DNA of 14,138 bases from contig CAYXEN010000073.1 of NCBI GenBank assembly GCA_964464035.1, positions 1 to 14,138 of the forward strand, given 5' to 3'. The stretch is from CAYXEN01 sp964464035 (lineage in GTDB: Bacteria; Krumholzibacteriota; Krumholzibacteriia; WVZY01). Under the pieces are notes generated by a model, which saw nothing but the letters and a program-made list of their open reading frames with translations, did not search any database and had not been told where the DNA came from. The position numbers were made by a program, and so were the translations under genes. Shown here one piece after another: positions 13,912 to 14,138 of this stretch (positions are counted from its first letter, which is position 1; each line of letters opens with the position of its first letter).

Positions 13912-14009
13912 GCCAGCCTCGACATGCTCTCACGCTCCGGCGTCCTCGCGCGCGGATGAATCAATTTATAGCGCGCTGCGGAGTCGCGCTCGAGCATGTC
14001 GAGGCAGGC
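13912..14009. repeat. 98-bp palindromic MITE/REP-like element, copy B
   Basis: This is the inverted partner of 229-325. It starts GCCAGCCTCGACATGCTC and ends GAGCATGTCGAGGCAGGC. Its reverse complement matches copy A except for four substitutions and one extra base in the AT-rich centre, where it reads TATAAATTGATTC against TATGATTGATTC. No target-site duplication is obvious around either copy. It sits just upstream of the secreted-protein gene, so it could affect its transcription; the minus-strand TATAAA in the centre might serve as a -10, but no good -35 is seen. Confidence 0.8.
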
Positions 14010-14138
14010 GCCCGGAGTTACGACTATCCGCTGTTTCCACTCCAAAGATCAAGAAGCGAGTGACAGGCCATTGACGAACCATTGGCGCGGAGCAAGCGAG
14101 GATCCACTGCCGAAGGCAGTTAGCCGAGCGCAGCGGGC
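14010..14138. other. Right-edge non-coding region with a perfect short hairpin
   Basis: No gene is supported here. ACTGCC-GAA-GGCAGT (14106-14120) is a perfect 6-bp hairpin with a 3-nt loop and no T-tract on either side. CCATTG occurs twice, 5 nt apart (about 14068-14084). The sequence is otherwise unremarkable and runs to the window edge. Confidence 0.4.

Noticed and set aside
229..14009. The inverted palindromes as ends of a single composite transposon carrying the whole 13.6-kb cluster
   Set aside because: The cargo is core metabolism with no transposase or integrase, and each palindrome already has its own inverted ends. Two separate small elements explain it better.

Overview
The window is GC-rich bacterial DNA with ordinary Shine-Dalgarno sites and tight gene packing. 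No gene settles the taxonomy. The metabolic set (a lipoate-dependent 2-oxoacid dehydrogenase with its own LipB and LipA, a FabL/FabI-like enoyl reductase, a Sec-type secreted protein and a 3D-domain cell-wall protein) fits a heterotrophic bacterium, possibly from an uncultivated lineage. I see no tRNA, rRNA, CRISPR array, transposase or phage structural gene.

Layout. Positions 1-63 are the last codons of a zinc-ribbon protein. A repeat-rich non-coding stretch follows (64-357), then a stand-alone RecB/Cas4-like PD-(D/E)XK nuclease with a predicted 4Fe-4S cluster (minus strand) and, divergent from it, a small metallo-beta-lactamase-fold hydrolase (plus strand).

Positions 2168-9430 are one seven-gene minus-strand operon read right to left: lpd (E3), E1-alpha copy 1, E1-alpha copy 2, E1-beta, E2, lipB, lipA. 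Gaps are at most 31 nt and two junctions overlap. It encodes a whole 2-oxoacid dehydrogenase complex plus the two enzymes that make lipoyl groups on its E2. The oddity is two adjacent, clearly diverged E1-alpha genes beside a single E1-beta. One carries a GDG (PDH-like) and the other a GEG (BCKDH-like) thiamine/metal motif.

Across a 392-nt, partly AT-rich divergent region lies a plus-strand enoyl-ACP-reductase-like gene. Then come three minus-strand genes: an unrecognised polytopic membrane protein, a small CoA-binding-domain protein, and a membrane-anchored 3D-domain protein with its own strong promoter and a terminator-like hairpin in its leader. The last gene is a secreted protein of unknown function.

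Two nearly identical 97/98-bp palindromic elements with 18-bp inverted ends sit at the two window edges (229-325 and 13912-14009) in opposite orientation. They look like a dispersed MITE/REP-type repeat of this genome. Further 20-bp repeats lie beside them. These repeats and the paired E1-alpha genes are the least ordinary content. I did not find a convincing new defence or mobile system.
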